Assembly (NCBI GenBank): GCA_012295275.1
Contig: CM022665.1
Span: 46,848,595-46,912,594, forward strand
Direction of reading: 5' to 3'
DNA length: 64,000 nt
Source: Chrysomallon squamiferum
Taxonomy: Eukaryota; Mollusca; Gastropoda; Neomphalida; Peltospiridae
Part shown: one piece after another, positions 1 through 13,700 of the stretch
Layout: each line of letters starts with the position of its first letter
Position numbering within the stretch: the stretch's first letter is position 1
Position numbers and translations under genes: made by a program
The notes under the pieces: model-generated
Seen by the model: only the letters and a program-made list of their open reading frames with translations
What the model was told of the DNA's origin: nothing
The model's database searches: none

Positions 1-271
1 ATTATAATATGAAGAGGTAAAACTGGCTAAAAATTCCAAGGAATTGTTTACAAGGAAATGAATCAACAGTACTAATTCTGAATCTAAGACTTAAAGGTGT
101 ATTATATACTAGTTTAAAATCATGTCTAAATTGAGGTGACATGTGAAAACATAGTAATTAGAATATATATGTTTTATGAACAATATTAGTAGTTTTCAAT
201 TACTGTTTATATCTTTTTGTATTTCAATTTATTATTTTTTTATTAAAAATGTCTCTTTTTGATTTACACAG

Positions 272-1123
272 GACCTGACATCCTTATCTCCTAATCATCC
301 AAAATTACATTCAGCAATGGATGGGAACCGAGTGAAGAACAGATACACCAACATTCTACCATGTATGTAGACTAGTGAGACTAATTTCAATGTTTTCATT
401 TTCTCAGAAAGATAAATTTATGCATACCAATAATATGAGGTCAATTATGTTAATGTATTAATAAGCTATGTCTCAAAGCCTTTGAAATCTGAATTGTGGA
501 TCATGATGTACACAGGAAAGAAAAATTAAATAAGTAAAAACTGCAGCATATAGACTAATTACTTGTTAGTCTTGTAGACTTTTATTAAAAAGTATTTGTT
601 TTATGTTACATTATAATGCAAAGGAGTGTTTATACTGTAAAAAGTTGAGTTTAATATCGTTTATATTCATTTTTACCATTACAATGTTTTTGTTTCAGTT
701 GACCACAGCCGAGTAAAACTTAGTCCACTGAATGACGATGCAGAGAGAGGATATGATATCACAGACTATATAAATGCTAACTACATTCCTGTAAGTTGTC
801 TTTTTAATAAATCGATCAGATAGTTATGAAATCTCTAAATTCACATCTTTGCATGTTATTTTAAATCGATAAAATGTTTAAACCATCAAATATTTATAAA
901 AACAAGGTCCTGCATTATGCAGATTGGTCAAGAGTAAAAAACACACTTTAACTGTTAACTAAATCTAACAGTTGCACACACAGATATTTATTAGTCGTAG
1001 TTTACATCTGGGATCTTTGTATAGACTGACAAACAACACTAACTTAAGAAACTTGTTTTTACAGACTTGTTATTGTGTTGACAGAATGTGGCAAAGCCTG
1101 ACACTTTTTCTGTTGTGAAGCAC

Positions 1124-1165
<42 letters not shown>

Positions 1166-4100
1166 TATATTGTACCAAGTGATTTTTTTCAGGGCTACAA
1201 AGGACCTCGTGAATACATTGCTACTCAGGGACCCATGACAGGCACAATTGCTGATTTCTGGAGAATGATGTTGGAACAGCACTCCACCCTTATTGTGATG
1301 TTGTCAGATCTCCACGAGAAAGGAAGAGTATGGATAAAAATAATATATTGCTATTATTATTTTTTTAACAGTATATTGAGATGTTACACATTTTACTAAT
1401 TTTGATATCAAATAAACACAGCACTAAATTATTACTGATATTTTTTCTCAAATCTTATAACATAACCATACCATCAGAGATACAATTTATTATAATAAAC
1501 AATTAAATTTTGTGTATATACTAATACTCTTTTTCTCTCAGCATTCCAAATTTAATTTTTTACTGAAGAACAGGTTGGGACAAGCTTAATGATCATTTAT
1601 ATTTACATATTAATTTTTTTCATTAACTGGATAGATGTTAGAATTAAAGTAACTAAACTATACAGTAGTAAGAGTTCTTCATCTTTCTCTTTTGTTAATA
1701 CTGAGAAAATATTTTGTTTTAGCACTGCAAAAAACCCACAAAAAAACCAAAAAAAATCATATAAAATTGTTGTTATATTACAGCCCAAGGTAGATATGTA
1801 CTGGCCTGGCAACTTACATGAACCTGTAAAATATGGGGAGATCACTGTTGAACTGACTAGTGATTCTGTACTGAGCAAGTTCACTATCCGAATATTCAAA
1901 ATATCACTGGTAATAATTTAAACACTCAATTTTTCTGTATCTCACTCTGTTTGTAAGTTGTCCTTCAAATTATTATTAATATTATTTATCTTTGGAAGAA
2001 ATAACATAATTAAATAATGAATGTTATTATAAATTAATCATAATAGTTATGCTTATGAAGACAACAAAATAAATTATTATAAGGCCATTTCTTTGTAAAA
2101 ATGCACCTGCCTTCATCTTGTCACTGATCATGTTGTAAAAATCTGTGGCCAACATCTTAAGAGTTCTTTAGAAATTGAAAAATAAATGACCAAGCAGCCT
2201 GGAAGAAATGTTCTTAAACATGCATCATAATCTTAAAGTATTACTTTACCAGCCTGCAATAAACTGAATTTTCCGTTAAAGGAGTATACAATCTTATAAA
2301 CTGACAATTCCTTTATCTTTGCACCTTAAGTTATGGATCACATGCCAGGAGTAGTTTCACGACGCGTAGATCACAAACCAAAGTAACATCCAATTTGTGA
2401 GTTTTCCCAAGTAAAAAGACTTCATCACTGGTCAGTATTTTGAAAAAACAACCCAAAAAGAAATTATAAAATTATTATTATAATTATTATTATTATTATT
2501 ATTGTTATCATCATCTGATCAGGGCAAAGAGGAGAGACTGGTTAGACAGTATTTCATTCCTGGCTGGGAGGACTACAGTGCCAACCTGACATCAGAAGAT
2601 GTCATAAACTTTATTCAGACAATTCGTAGAGAAATTCGACCCACATCTGACTCCGGACCTATTGTAGTTCACTGCAGGTTAGTGATTTAGTACATTAACA
2701 TTTTGCTTTTCTATGAAAATTAGCATTTAATGTTTAGTACATCTATCTGTACTTTTATTTAATGACTTAGATTTTAAGGTTTCAAAAGTTACTGTGACTT
2801 GTCTAGATACGGATCTACATGTTTGAATAAACATCAAACCAGAAGAACACTGTACTTTTTACTTAAGAAAGCTAACCTTGATGACTTAGACTTTAATGTT
2901 TCTAAAGGTTCTCAGTTTTAACTACATGTCAACTGCTATAGTTAATTATTTATGAGTGATTGCTAATTTCAATTGAAGATGTGTTTATGAGGTAAACTGA
3001 GATTCATCAATAATTTTATTTAAATGCTGGATTTATTAATATATTGTCATTAATTATCTGGTACTGATATATCTGTAAACTACACATTCATGAAGTTTTT
3101 TTTTTAAAACTCTCTAACTAAATGGGCATAATGCTAGAACTGAAAAATATTTTAGTAAATTTATACAAAATTACTACAGTGCTAGACATAAATCAGTAAA
3201 TAAATTAAAAAAAATTAAACAAAATTAACAGTAAACACATTGTTACAGTAATGATAATAAAGGTTACTGTGACTTGTCTAGATATGGATCTACATGTCTG
3301 AAAAACTTTCAAGCCAGAATAACATCAAACTTTTATTTAAGAACATTAACCTTTACATAGCTTCTGTCATTAACCATGCACATGCATGTGTTCAGTTTAA
3401 ATGGCAATATCAAAGCTACCGAAGTGATACTGATAAAATGTCTTGATAAATAAATAAATATACTGTTACTTACAGTGCTGGTGTTGCAAACATGCAACAG
3501 ATAATTATAAATAAATATACTGTTACTTACAGTGCTGGTGTTGTAAACATGCAACAGATAATTATAAATAAATATACTGTTACTTACAGTGCTGGTGTGG
3601 GAAGATCAGGGACTTTCATAGCTCTTGATGTCTTCCAGCAGTGGGTTGATGAACACGGACTTGATGATGAACTTGACGTGTTTGAGTATGTTCTGAAAAT
3701 GAGAAACAACAGACAACATATGGTGCAAACTGAGGTAAATGTTTTGTGAACTTGCTTGCTAACACTGATTTCATTTTAAACTGACATATGTAATTATATC
3801 CATATCCTTAAAAGTCTATTTGTATACAAATCTATCAGAGAACTTACTATTTTATTTTAAAGTGTATTTAACAAAGATACACATTTTAAAATCTAAACCT
3901 GTCAAATTGTCAGCATTTTGCAAAATCTTACTAAAACAAATGAATGGTATCATCTAATATTTCCTACTGCAAGGCATTTGTTTAATCAAAGATAATATTG
4001 TATAATTCCAGTACAGAAATACCCAACTAGAGTGATGGTTCATTTTACATAACTGCAGCATAATTAGTAGGAGATACTTATTGGATCTATTTCACAGATT

Positions 4101-4491
4101 TCTTCAGTTTAATTAATGTATTTTGAAATTTAGAAACAGTACATCTTCATCCATGACACTCTGAGTGAAATGATAGAAAAGAGGAAGAGTGATCTGTGTC
4201 CACCTGCAGAAAACATCTATGAAAACAGAGATATGTTTGACAACAACGCATTTCGTAAGTACTTCCCATGATGAAGTGTTTCTTTTCTTTTTAAATAAAA
4301 TAATTTTAACCATTCTCCTACAATTTTAATTGTTACCTAAATCCGAAGTTTGCCATGTACTGAAATTTTTTATTTTTATGTTAATAATAACAACAACAAC
4401 AACAATAATAATAATTTAAATTTTTTCAGAAGCTGAAGATGAAAGTGTTTATCAGAATGTTACATTTTCCTCGGGATCAACAGTGATGTAA
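272..4491 (+). CDS. Gene A: receptor-type protein tyrosine phosphatase, 3' end (PTP domain and tail)
   Basis: Eight exons: 272-362, 699-790, 1193-1327, 1784-1909, 2523-2677, 3590-3734, 4134-4254 and 4430-4491. They join in one frame to 308 residues and a TAA stop. The 5' part (ectodomain, helix and start of the PTP domain) lies left of the window. Family motifs appear in order: KNRYTNILP, DYINANYIPGY, TQGPM, YWPGN, a changed WPD loop reading GWEDYS, the catalytic HCSAGVGRSGT and the Q-loop MVQTEKQY. Known of the family: the Cys attacks phosphotyrosine, the Arg binds phosphate, and the Asp of the WPD loop is the general acid. All three are present, but Pro of WPD is Glu. The tail ends with YENR and YQNV, both pYxN type. 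No stop or frameshift is seen in these exons. It is a close paralogue of gene B, with matching exon sizes and phases throughout. Confidence 0.86.
1122..1162. repeat. (AC)n microsatellite next to a gene A splice acceptor
   Basis: Uninterrupted AC repeats about 30 bp before the acceptor at 1192. The gene B equivalent (37070-37086) is only a few repeats long. Confidence 0.9.
1193..1327 (+). CDS. Gene A exon: PTP core, GYKGPREYIATQGP segment
   Basis: A 45-codon exon, phase 0 at both ends, encoding the conserved strand and helix around TQGPM and DFWRM. Its acceptor (TTTTTTTCAG) lies about 30 bp downstream of an (AC)n microsatellite that is much shorter in gene B. Confidence 0.85.
2523..2677 (+). 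CDS. Gene A exon: WPD-loop region ending at catalytic Cys
   Basis: Encodes GKEERLVRQY, then GWEDYSAN where most PTPs have WPDHGVP, and ends on IVVHC plus two bases, so the catalytic Cys is the last full codon. The next exon completes Ser and begins AGVGRSGTF. Confidence 0.87.
3458..3589 (+). repeat. Three-copy minisatellite duplicating the splice acceptor in gene A
   Basis: Three near-identical copies, starting near 3460, 3508 and 3561, each with AATATACTGTTACTTACAG|TGCTGGTGT. The first two run into GCAAACATGCAAC or GTAAACATGCAAC instead of GGGAAGATCAGG. Confidence 0.82.
3590..3734 (+). CDS. Gene A exon: PTP P-loop (AGVGRSGT) and Q-loop
   Basis: Begins with one base completing Ser, then AGVGRSGTFIALDVFQQW and further on RNNRQHMVQTE. 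The true acceptor is the third of three near-identical TTACAG|TGCTGGTGT sites; only this one continues into GRSGT. Confidence 0.88.
4134..4491 (+). CDS. Gene A last two exons: end of PTP domain and tyrosine-bearing tail
   Basis: Exons 4134-4254 and 4430-4491. KQYIFIHDTLSEMIEKRK closes the PTP fold. The tail has NIYENRD and VYQNVTF and ends STVM, then TAA at 4489-4491. Both tyrosines have Asn at +2, the Grb2 SH2 preference (established for that family). Their use here is inferred. Confidence 0.85.
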
Positions 4492-6600
4492 CTAGCACAG
4501 AAACTGTCAAGATTTTTCATCAACAAAATAAACAAAAGAATAAATTAATATATAAAATGGAAAAAAGTAAAAACCATACAACTTTAATCAGAAATAAAAC
4601 CCTCAGAATTACAACTAAAGTTATATCTATAGCAGAACATGCATTTTATTATTTGAGAAGTTTGCATTAAATTTCATTAAAAAGAAAAAAAGGAATAAAA
4701 GGCATGAAATTTAAATTTATGAATGTTATCCCAGTTTTTATATTAATTGACATTTGATAATTTTCTGGGTACCATCATTATTGTCTGTTTAAGATTTGTA
4801 ATAATTCACTATAATATTAATAATAGCTAAAAACTTTTGTTAATGAAACCATCATTTTCATTTAATTAATTGCATAACAAGAACAATGAGAATAAAATAC
4901 AATTTTAATGGTTTATGTTTTTAATATGTACCTCTGTTATTGTATATACTTATCCTAAATGCCTAATTCCTTATCATTTTGTCTTCATTACCATCATTCC
5001 AGTCTCAGTATTTTAATCTATGAAAATATATTTTCTACTTTTCTAATGTTATCTTATACTAGATATATTTACTTGTATATAATTTTCTACCTAATATATG
5101 TATTGATTTATTGATTTATCAATTTACGTATTTTTTTTTTTTAGTATAAATGCATCCGTTGTTATTTTTCATTTTTCAAAGTTGCTCTCAAAATGTAGTT
5201 CACAATAATAGTAATTTACTTTATGTAGTTTAATGAAACTATAAGATAACAAAAATAATGTTAGTGCTCAAAAGATGGAAATTAAATTTTAATAAACTGT
5301 TTTTATTAGGACAATTTGTCTTTGATTTCAATAATCAAAATATCATTCTTTGTATATTATATATGCCATATCTATATTATTTATGAAATATATTTAATAA
5401 TAAAAAGTAAGTTTTTAATTGTGAGAATGTTCAGCCAGCCATTTCTAAATCATTTTTAAAACACAATTTTGTTATAATCAAGTTTGCAATTTTTTTTACA
5501 TACTGCTTTGAACAATGTTATAAGAATATAATTTTACATTTTCAAATAACTGTTCAAAATTCATTTTCTTCATAATGTTATTTAATTATTTGTTTCCTGT
5601 GAGTATTTTGTATAAAGACTGATTTGTTTTTAAATGCTAATAAAAAATAACAATAATCAGATAATTTGAATGTGCTGATGTTAATAGAATTTCATTCCAT
5701 GAACATGTATACATAATAGTCAAATATATATATACATATATATAAATATAAATTTCATTACATCTTATATTAATAAAATGTTTGATATTTTAAAAGTATC
5801 TTTTAATTATTATTTACAAAAACAGTATTCAAAATCATTTAAGATTAAAATGCATTAGTTGAACTGTTATTTTATCTACATTTTATTTTAAATACAACTG
5901 TTTCAGAACAGTGAATTGTTAAATTGATCTGTTGATTTTTGATATTATAGCGACATTAAATAGCACATTTTTTGTATCCCAGTACCACCGTGTATGGTAG
6001 CATTGATATATATGCTTTTTATTATCATATTCTTAATAAATAAACGCTGAAAAATGTAAATACTGTTTGTTTATTTATGTAAATTATACACACTACACCA
6101 CACTGAAAATATGCTAGCTTACTGTGTGTAAAGTTACACACTGCTACAAGCGGAGGTTTCTTAACATTATCACAAAATGTTCACAGTACGCCGATTATTA
6201 ATTGCAATATTATTATTCAAATACTTATATTGGTAGGAAAGGCATTTATACAAACCTAAACACTTGTTTAATTGGTTGTTGGTTTTCTCCCCACAGCTCA
6301 ACTTAGGAAATATTTCATGAGATTAACGCCGGCTGCGTTCCTTAATTCGGCCATAATTTTTAATTCGACGCCCAGAAAGTTCAGTAAACCAAATTATTGT
6401 CGGTGTAAACCGTGTAAGAATATAGTGCATTTATAAACGGGTTTTATTTTTTATTATTGTTTTTTCTTCATGGATTCTTTGTTTAAACAAAGCAACATTT
6501 GCTACAATAGATCATTTGAAAAAATCTTAAATTGCAATCTACGGCACTGTATGAACTTCGCCCCAAAGTCGTTGTTTTGATCTAAAACTCAAGCAGCACA
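4492..6600. other. 3' flank of gene A, duplicated downstream of gene B
   Basis: No coding sequence seen. The segment is recognisably homologous to 40255-42380 over nearly its whole length, including the stretch around 6320-6430 (matches 42100-42230). The duplication that made A and B therefore included about 2 kb of 3' flank. Confidence 0.7.
6035..6040 (+). terminator. Candidate poly(A) signal for gene A
   Basis: AATAAA inside TTCTTAATAAATAAACGCTGAAAAA, which is conserved at 41824-41829 downstream of gene B. Using it implies a 3' UTR of about 1.5 kb. Nearer AATAAA strings also occur, so the site is uncertain. Confidence 0.3.
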
Positions 6601-7345
6601 TGTTAAAGACCATCAAAGGGCCTTCTTACTGTCTTATCTCTGACGAACAATTAGTTTCTCCTTTATTTTTGTTTATTGATGCATTTTAGCATTAAATGTT
6701 AAATCTGACATCAGTTGTATAAAAACAAGATAATGTTTTTAATACTGTGTTGATTAGCTGAACACAACTTCTTCCACATTAACATTCATCGACACTGAAC
6801 TGGTATTTGAACATTAGTTATTATAATAATTAAATTAATTTAGGCGTAATACAATCATACGTCATCTTCAGATTGTAATACATCTGAAAAATGTCTTCTG
6901 TCAATTGGGTTAATATTCATAAATTTTCTAAACTTTTAAAAATAACACTTTACCTGTCAATAATAATAATAATAATTATTATTATTATTATACATGGCCA
7001 TAACTAGACTCTTTTAAATGAGGCAAAAACACTTAATCGCCGAGCGGAGCGGTTCAAATCAGATTCGGGCGAGAGGAAAAAAAAAAATCGTCAGTTTCCT
7101 TATGAGGCATTTCGTTTTCACAGAGTGCATGAGTGAAAAAATAATGTGCTAATCGGAGCAAGCTGTCGTGAAGCACATCTGCGACAGTCATGTTCTGATA
7201 AAGCCTATCTGTGGCAGGATCTTTTCAGTTTCATGACTGCAGTGCGACGCGAAAAGGAAGACAACTCTGCTTTGAAGTTCAGCGGTTCGGTAATCGTTTT
7301 TCAGCAGATACCACGTAACGATCTTCTGTGTAACGGACGAATAAC

Positions 7346-7350
<5 letters not shown>

Positions 7351-7421
<71 letters not shown>
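7351..7421. repeat. (GA)n microsatellite
   Basis: About 35 GA repeats between genes A and B. Open frames across it are simple-repeat artefacts. Confidence 0.95.
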
Positions 7422-7423
<2 letters not shown>

Positions 7424-7749
7424 TCTTAAACTCATTTTTACATTTACAAGTATATTTGTCTCTACATGTATAATAACACATATATTTAAAATAAGTATAT
7501 AATTATGCAAATCAGAAATATTATAATAAATATGTTTTATATTTCATTTATATATCAACAAAATATGTAGACTTTGTAAGCTTAAATATAATTTAAACAA
7601 TATTTATAGTAGTTATGTATTTTGGACGAGTTACTGCAGATCATTTATAAATAAAAGTTATTATATTTTTATTCTGGTTGTTTTAAACTGTTAAAAGTAA
7701 TTATTTTTACTGTTTTGTTTAAGTTGGTTAAATTGTGTGAGGGTGTAGG

Positions 7750-7863
<114 letters not shown>

Positions 7864-10439
7864 TGTGTGAGAAAGATAGTGTGTGTGTTAAAGAAAAGAC
7901 AGAGGAAAAGAAAGACATGCAAATGGTTTGACATCTTTTTCTATTAAAATTTCCTTACACGGCTGTTTGGTTGTAAACATTTATTATAAAAAATAGTCTC
8001 TTCTTTTCCTTTCAATGTCGCAATCACAGTATCCACGTTTAATGGAAAGACGTCGCTCAGTGTTATCACATCTCTTGAAACACAAATAAATGTACACCAT
8101 GTAGCTACTGGCCCGCTTATCTGTTGTCTAGAAAGGACCTTCCTGCTTATTTGTATAGCCTTTAGGAAAACGTAATTTTGATCCGACCGCTTAGAGTAAC
8201 TGATAAAGACATGGAAATGAAATTCATGCCAAAGCGATAACTTACTGATTTGTGTATAATTGGGAAGGCCAGACCTTTCAAAGTTTGAAATGAAATGTGT
8301 AACAAAGATTGGTTTTTCAAGTATCAGACAAAAGCAAATGTTATGTTATGAACTTTAAAGTTCAATACCTTTGTAAAACTCAAAACTGAATTTTAAAGGT
8401 GCTAAACACAAATCATACACACACAAACACACAGACTCATTCACCCTATATATAAATTTTAGGTATATGTTTTAATAGATATGTTTTATTATGTGATGTT
8501 ATTATGTAAGTATGTATGTATGTATGTATGTATGTATGTGTGTACGTTTGTATGAATGTATGTATGTGTGTGTATGTATGCATGAATATATATATGCATG
8601 TATGTTTAAGATAGATTTTCTGATGAATTTTGACTTGTTTCGTTTTTTTATTTTATTTTTTTTTATTTATTTTTCGTTTTTCTGATAACAGATAATGATC
8701 AAGAAGATACATTGGACATGCGAACATTAATGGAAAAAAAACTTCAGTGGTGTTGTGTTTGACCCAACGAAGACATTTCATCATTCTTGAACTTTGGCAG
8801 AAAGTCTAAATGTTTGGCTGAAACAAGAGAGTGTTAGCAGAGTCAGCAGTTTGATAAGACTGAAATGAAATACAATATCTTCTAAAGATAAATATAAAAC
8901 GTTCGCAAATCCATGAAGGGAGTACGGATGGATTATAGGAACTGCTAAATTGAAGTTTAATGGATTATTTGAATAAGAAGAAGAAGAAAATTCTCTTCAA
9001 GCGGAAAGAACGCGACTAGCCAATTAAGGAAAACAACACTATGATGACGGTGTACATACATGTGAGTCTAACTAGCGAATCAGAATTACGGACGTTCCGA
9101 TAACAGCTTATGTCCTTATTGGTGGAAGTAGCCAATCAGAAATGGGGAAACTTTGACAGAGCGTTTACGTTATGTGAGAGAAAAGGACACTGATATCATG
9201 CACTCAGACATTTATGAAAAAATAAAATACAAAAAAAAGAATACAGAGGATTGTTGTATAGGCACACATATTTGTGTCTCTGTGTGAGGGGAGGACGTTG
9301 TTAAACTAGAAATAAAACTTCTTCATTGTGAAAACTTTTATCTCCAATCTTAGTATTGAGGTCACTTATCTTAGAGAGATTGATCCGTTCGTTATAAATG
9401 TTTATCTACGTGTCAAATGACTTGCCCAGTTTTTGTTTTTAATAAAGTTGATATAAAGTATTTTGTCATTCAGTCTAAGAAAGCTTACGAAGTAACCAGA
9501 ATAAATAAATTAATAGAAATAAATAAATAAAAACCAAAAGAATAATAATAAAAAATAAAATTTAAATAAAATAAATAAATTAAAAAATAAATAACTTAGT
9601 AAGTGAGTAAATAAATAAATAAACAAATAAAAAATAAATAAATACTACTATTAAAAGTACTACCATTACTACTACTACTAATAATAATAACAATGAAAAC
9701 AAAACATCATTTAAGTATAAGAACTTATATAAAGTATTATGATTATGTAATTATTTATTTCAATTATTCTGCAGTAGAAAAAGAAGGAGAAAAAGATTCT
9801 TAAGAAAACAAACAGTTTAGTGTTGTGTATTAATAAAAAAACAAACAATGGCTGTTTTGATAACTGATTAGAAAAATCAACTGGAAGTTAATCAAAACTT
9901 CATATTATGATTATTATTTCTTCAAAAAATCTTGTAATATATCTATATATATTTCAGTAATCCTTCATCTAACGTAATTATTTTTTACAGAAAATTAAAA
10001 AAAATTATTTATTTATTTATTTATTTATTATTTTTAAAGAAACTATTGCCCTAATTTTACTTTTCAATATATAAAGTTTCAATAATTCTCTTTCCGTCCT
10101 GTATCAGACAAAATGTTTGTCAAAACATTTATTATATATTGCCCCGTCTATGAGAAACTGCAAATAAAACATTCTCCTTCCAAACAGAAAACGAAACGGC
10201 ATTAATATTAATTCTTGGTTATCACAGTCATGCAAGAAACACATGACTGATAATCTTTAATATTAAACGGGTTTGAGGTAGGCTTCTAAACAATTAATCA
10301 TGAAAACAGGTATCTGCGATATATACAGACAAAGGTCTCTGATAAAAATTACTTCAAGGAAGATACTACAGATAAAGAATCGTGTATTGGGATATAGTAC
10401 ACAGATAAAATAAAATAAAAATCTGTACATACAATCACA

Positions 10440-10676
10440 TGATGATATCACTAAGAAATGATTGTTTGTAAGTGTAAGAAAGTCAACTAAACGCATTCGG
10501 AGGGTTGAAATAAGTAGACATATTTTAGTTGATGTTAAATATTACTGTTTAATCAGGTATATAATATAAAAAGTCGTTATATAAACTATTTTCTAACGTC
10601 ACTGAAGAACGTCTGGGTACTATGAGGCAATGTATATCCACTAAGAAATTGTAAAACACTGTCAACGGACGGCGCC
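10440..10676 (+). promoter_or_regulatory. Putative core promoter and 5' UTR of gene B
   Basis: A TATATAAA box at 10578-10585 lies about 95 bp before the ATG. The stretch from about 10545 to the ATG is almost base-for-base the same as upstream of gene C (reverse strand, 61958-62090), including AACGTCACTGAAGAAC and the GACGGCGCCATG start context. Weaker similarity continues to about 10305. Conservation between paralogues that differ elsewhere supports a functional promoter. Confidence 0.55.
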
Positions 10677-10748
10677 ATGTTTTCTTCAAAATTCATTCTA
10701 CCTGGATTATTCTGTGTCACTGCTCTCATCTTCACCTGCTGTATTCAG
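10677..10748 (+). CDS. Gene B exon 1: signal peptide
   Basis: Encodes MFSSKF, a hydrophobic core ILPGLFCVTALIFTCC and IQ, then GTAAAT. It has 24 codons, phase 0. It is almost identical to exon 1 of gene C. Confidence 0.85.
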
Positions 10749-13700
10749 GTAAATTTATGTTTGAAATTTTACCTGTCTGCCTACTAGTTCAACTTTGATC
10801 TCAACATTTTTAAAAGATATACTATTTTCATTAATTTGAAGTGAGATTATTTACTTACTTACGTATTTACTTATTTATTTACTTTGTTACTAAGTTTGTC
10901 AGTTATTTGTTTATTTATTTGTTACTTTAATCCACTTTGTCAAATTACAGGACTTTACAGTACATTTTAAATAAGTTTTGAAAAAAATAAATTATTAGTA
11001 AAAATTATTTTTATTATTATTATTATTATTATAATTCTACTACTACTGAAGGACAACGTGTTATAAAGAAACTTTGAAATTTTTGAATAAACCTAAATAA
11101 TGAAATTTTTAATAATACAGTCTTTGATAGTAATTAACAATGTCAACAAAAATGAATGGATTTTTGGAAATAAACTGTGTTTATTTAATCATCACTATAA
11201 TTAAATACAATTAAATCGGAAAATATTAATTTATATTTTTATATACAATTTATGACAGATTTAGCAATTAATTTTAAAATGCAAAAATAAACAAAAATTA
11301 GGGAGAAAATAACCGTTCGTAACAGATAAGACGGCCCTTTGCGGTGTTTGCCGGTTATAGCGATATTTTAGCTATTTCAGCCAAATAAGTTTGATGTCGC
11401 ACTTTTGATGTGTGATGTTTCTGAATGTTCTGGACATTCGAAACTTATCATGAAATAAACTGTATTTATGCTATGCAAATGTAATTCATAATTCATATTT
11501 CAGATGTATACAATAGCATTATACATTACGTTCTGATTATTGTAACATATAGATTTCTTTTCATATCACCAGACTCATCCGACCAGAGTAGGCAGTTACA
11601 ATATGATGGTCTTTAACATGAACAAATGGTTTCAAACTGTCTTCTAGATCTTAAATTATGAATAAATAAAAGTGGGACTTTGAATTAGTAATAAAATATC
11701 CATTTACGTACCATTTTCCAAAAATACTGATGTGAAAAATTTGAGAATGGATTACAGGTGTAAAAAAACACCAAGCAGAAACATATTCTAACAAAACAAA
11801 ATAAAACTAAACAACAACAAAACAATGACCATCCAAACGATCAGTGCTGTTAATCACAGAAATATTAACACAGCTGAATATTTTTTTTTATTACTAATTC
11901 TCCTATGCAGTGTAGTTTTTATAAAATCATAAAAATCTTCTTTTCACCACTTTCAAAAACTTTATTTCTGTAAAAAGCATCACCATCATCATCATCATTC
12001 TGATTGTTATTGAATACAGCTACAAATGAGATTATTCGATATATGATTTTACTTATACTACATTTATTAGCATTTCAAATCTAAAATATTAAAATGACTA
12101 ACATTCTTATTAAAGCACTGAAATATCTGGCTATATAACAATAGCTGAATCTTAGAATACTGTTTTGTATTTACTAGGTAAGTTTTAAAAATCTGCTGTG
12201 TTTGTTACTGAAAACAATATATATTTAATTTAGTGTGTTTCAGATTTCTGTCTGTTCTTCGGGTGTCGAGTGTAAAACAAAAGACAACTGTACAGTACAT
12301 AACAGCTTCTGTAACAACACAGAATGTGCAGGTTAGTGATGGTTTCTATCAACAAAACACAACATGTTTACCTAGTAAGTCATTTCAATAATATGTATGT
12401 TCATAATTTTAATATTAAAATGTTATAATAACAGGTATCTGTGTTAAAAGTACATCTATATTGGGTTGGGTTGAAAGGCTAATAAAGGATATGTTAGTTT
12501 AATGTGCAGAGACATGAGAACTGTTTTTCAGTCTATTCTAGAATGTTAATTATTTACTTTTTCATGATTTTTGTTGTTTGCATATCATGCTTCAGTTTTT
12601 GGTTCTTTTATATTTTGTTTTTATCTCTTGGATGAATATATTTGAGAAACCCAGTATCAGCCTTTCATAAAACTAATAATGAAAATTGTGTATTTATTTT
12701 GCTAAGCAAGTCTGTGAGAATGATAGTGGGTAATAGCCATGACATATATAATGCTATTATTATTATTATTATTATTATTATTTTTGTATGCAAATAACCT
12801 GCATTGATTAGTACTACTAAATGTATTTAAAACTATTCTTTTTCATATATGTTTTTTTGAAAAAGGAATTCTATCTTTACTTGCTAGTACAATAATTATT
12901 GCTGAATCATTCCTTGCATATATAGTGAGAGGTTTGATGGCCTGAACAATAATAAATATTATATAGGATTAAGACAATAATTTAGTAACGATTATTGCAT
13001 TATCAGCAAACTCTGTTACCAACTTTGTACATGTTTACATCGATAAAGGTGTTTATTGAATCTGCAGAATGAAAGCTGATTTTGTATGAAATGAAATATT
13101 TATATGTTCACTTGAAATTTGATTTCCAGATTCCATTTTTGTATATTTTCTATGTCAAATGGTTGCCATATGACTCTTGTCCATTTTACATATCTTTTGA
13201 CAAATATTTATCATGGTAGTCTAAACTTGTTCTTTATATGTTTAATGGTAAAGAAACGTATGCATCAAAAGATGTTTGGCTTATGAAATTTTAAGTCCAG
13301 ATTAGTTTTACTAATAATAAATTCATGAAATGTAGATAGTATTTAGGAGCTTTTGGCCATACTGAACTTATTTTCAAACTAAGTATTAACTTTGCGCCAA
13401 CATACACCTAGAACCCTTTCTAGTTTTGCCTTGTTACATTTGAAATACCTCATCAATATTCATTTGATAACTCAAGTCATTATTTTGGGTACCAAGGTGC
13501 ACAATTTGCAGACGAATATCAACCAGGAAAATCAGATTAGTAATGGAAATTAATAACCTGGAAAATCATGAGAAGGGTGGAAAGAAGGAGAAGAAGAAAA
13601 AACAGAAGAAGAAAAAGAAGAAAATAATTAATAATTAGAAAAAAAAACACCTTATAAAATAGTAACATGACGTCAAATATTATTTGCTGAAGGAAATAAA

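Noticed and set aside
272-4491. Gene A as a processed pseudogene of gene B.
   Set aside because: It keeps all introns and phases, has no stops or frameshifts, and retains the catalytic residues; segmental duplication fits better.
7040-7080. tRNA- or SINE-like box (GGTTCAAATC) near 7051.
   Set aside because: The arms around it do not pair as a T-stem and no D- or anticodon-arm could be built upstream.
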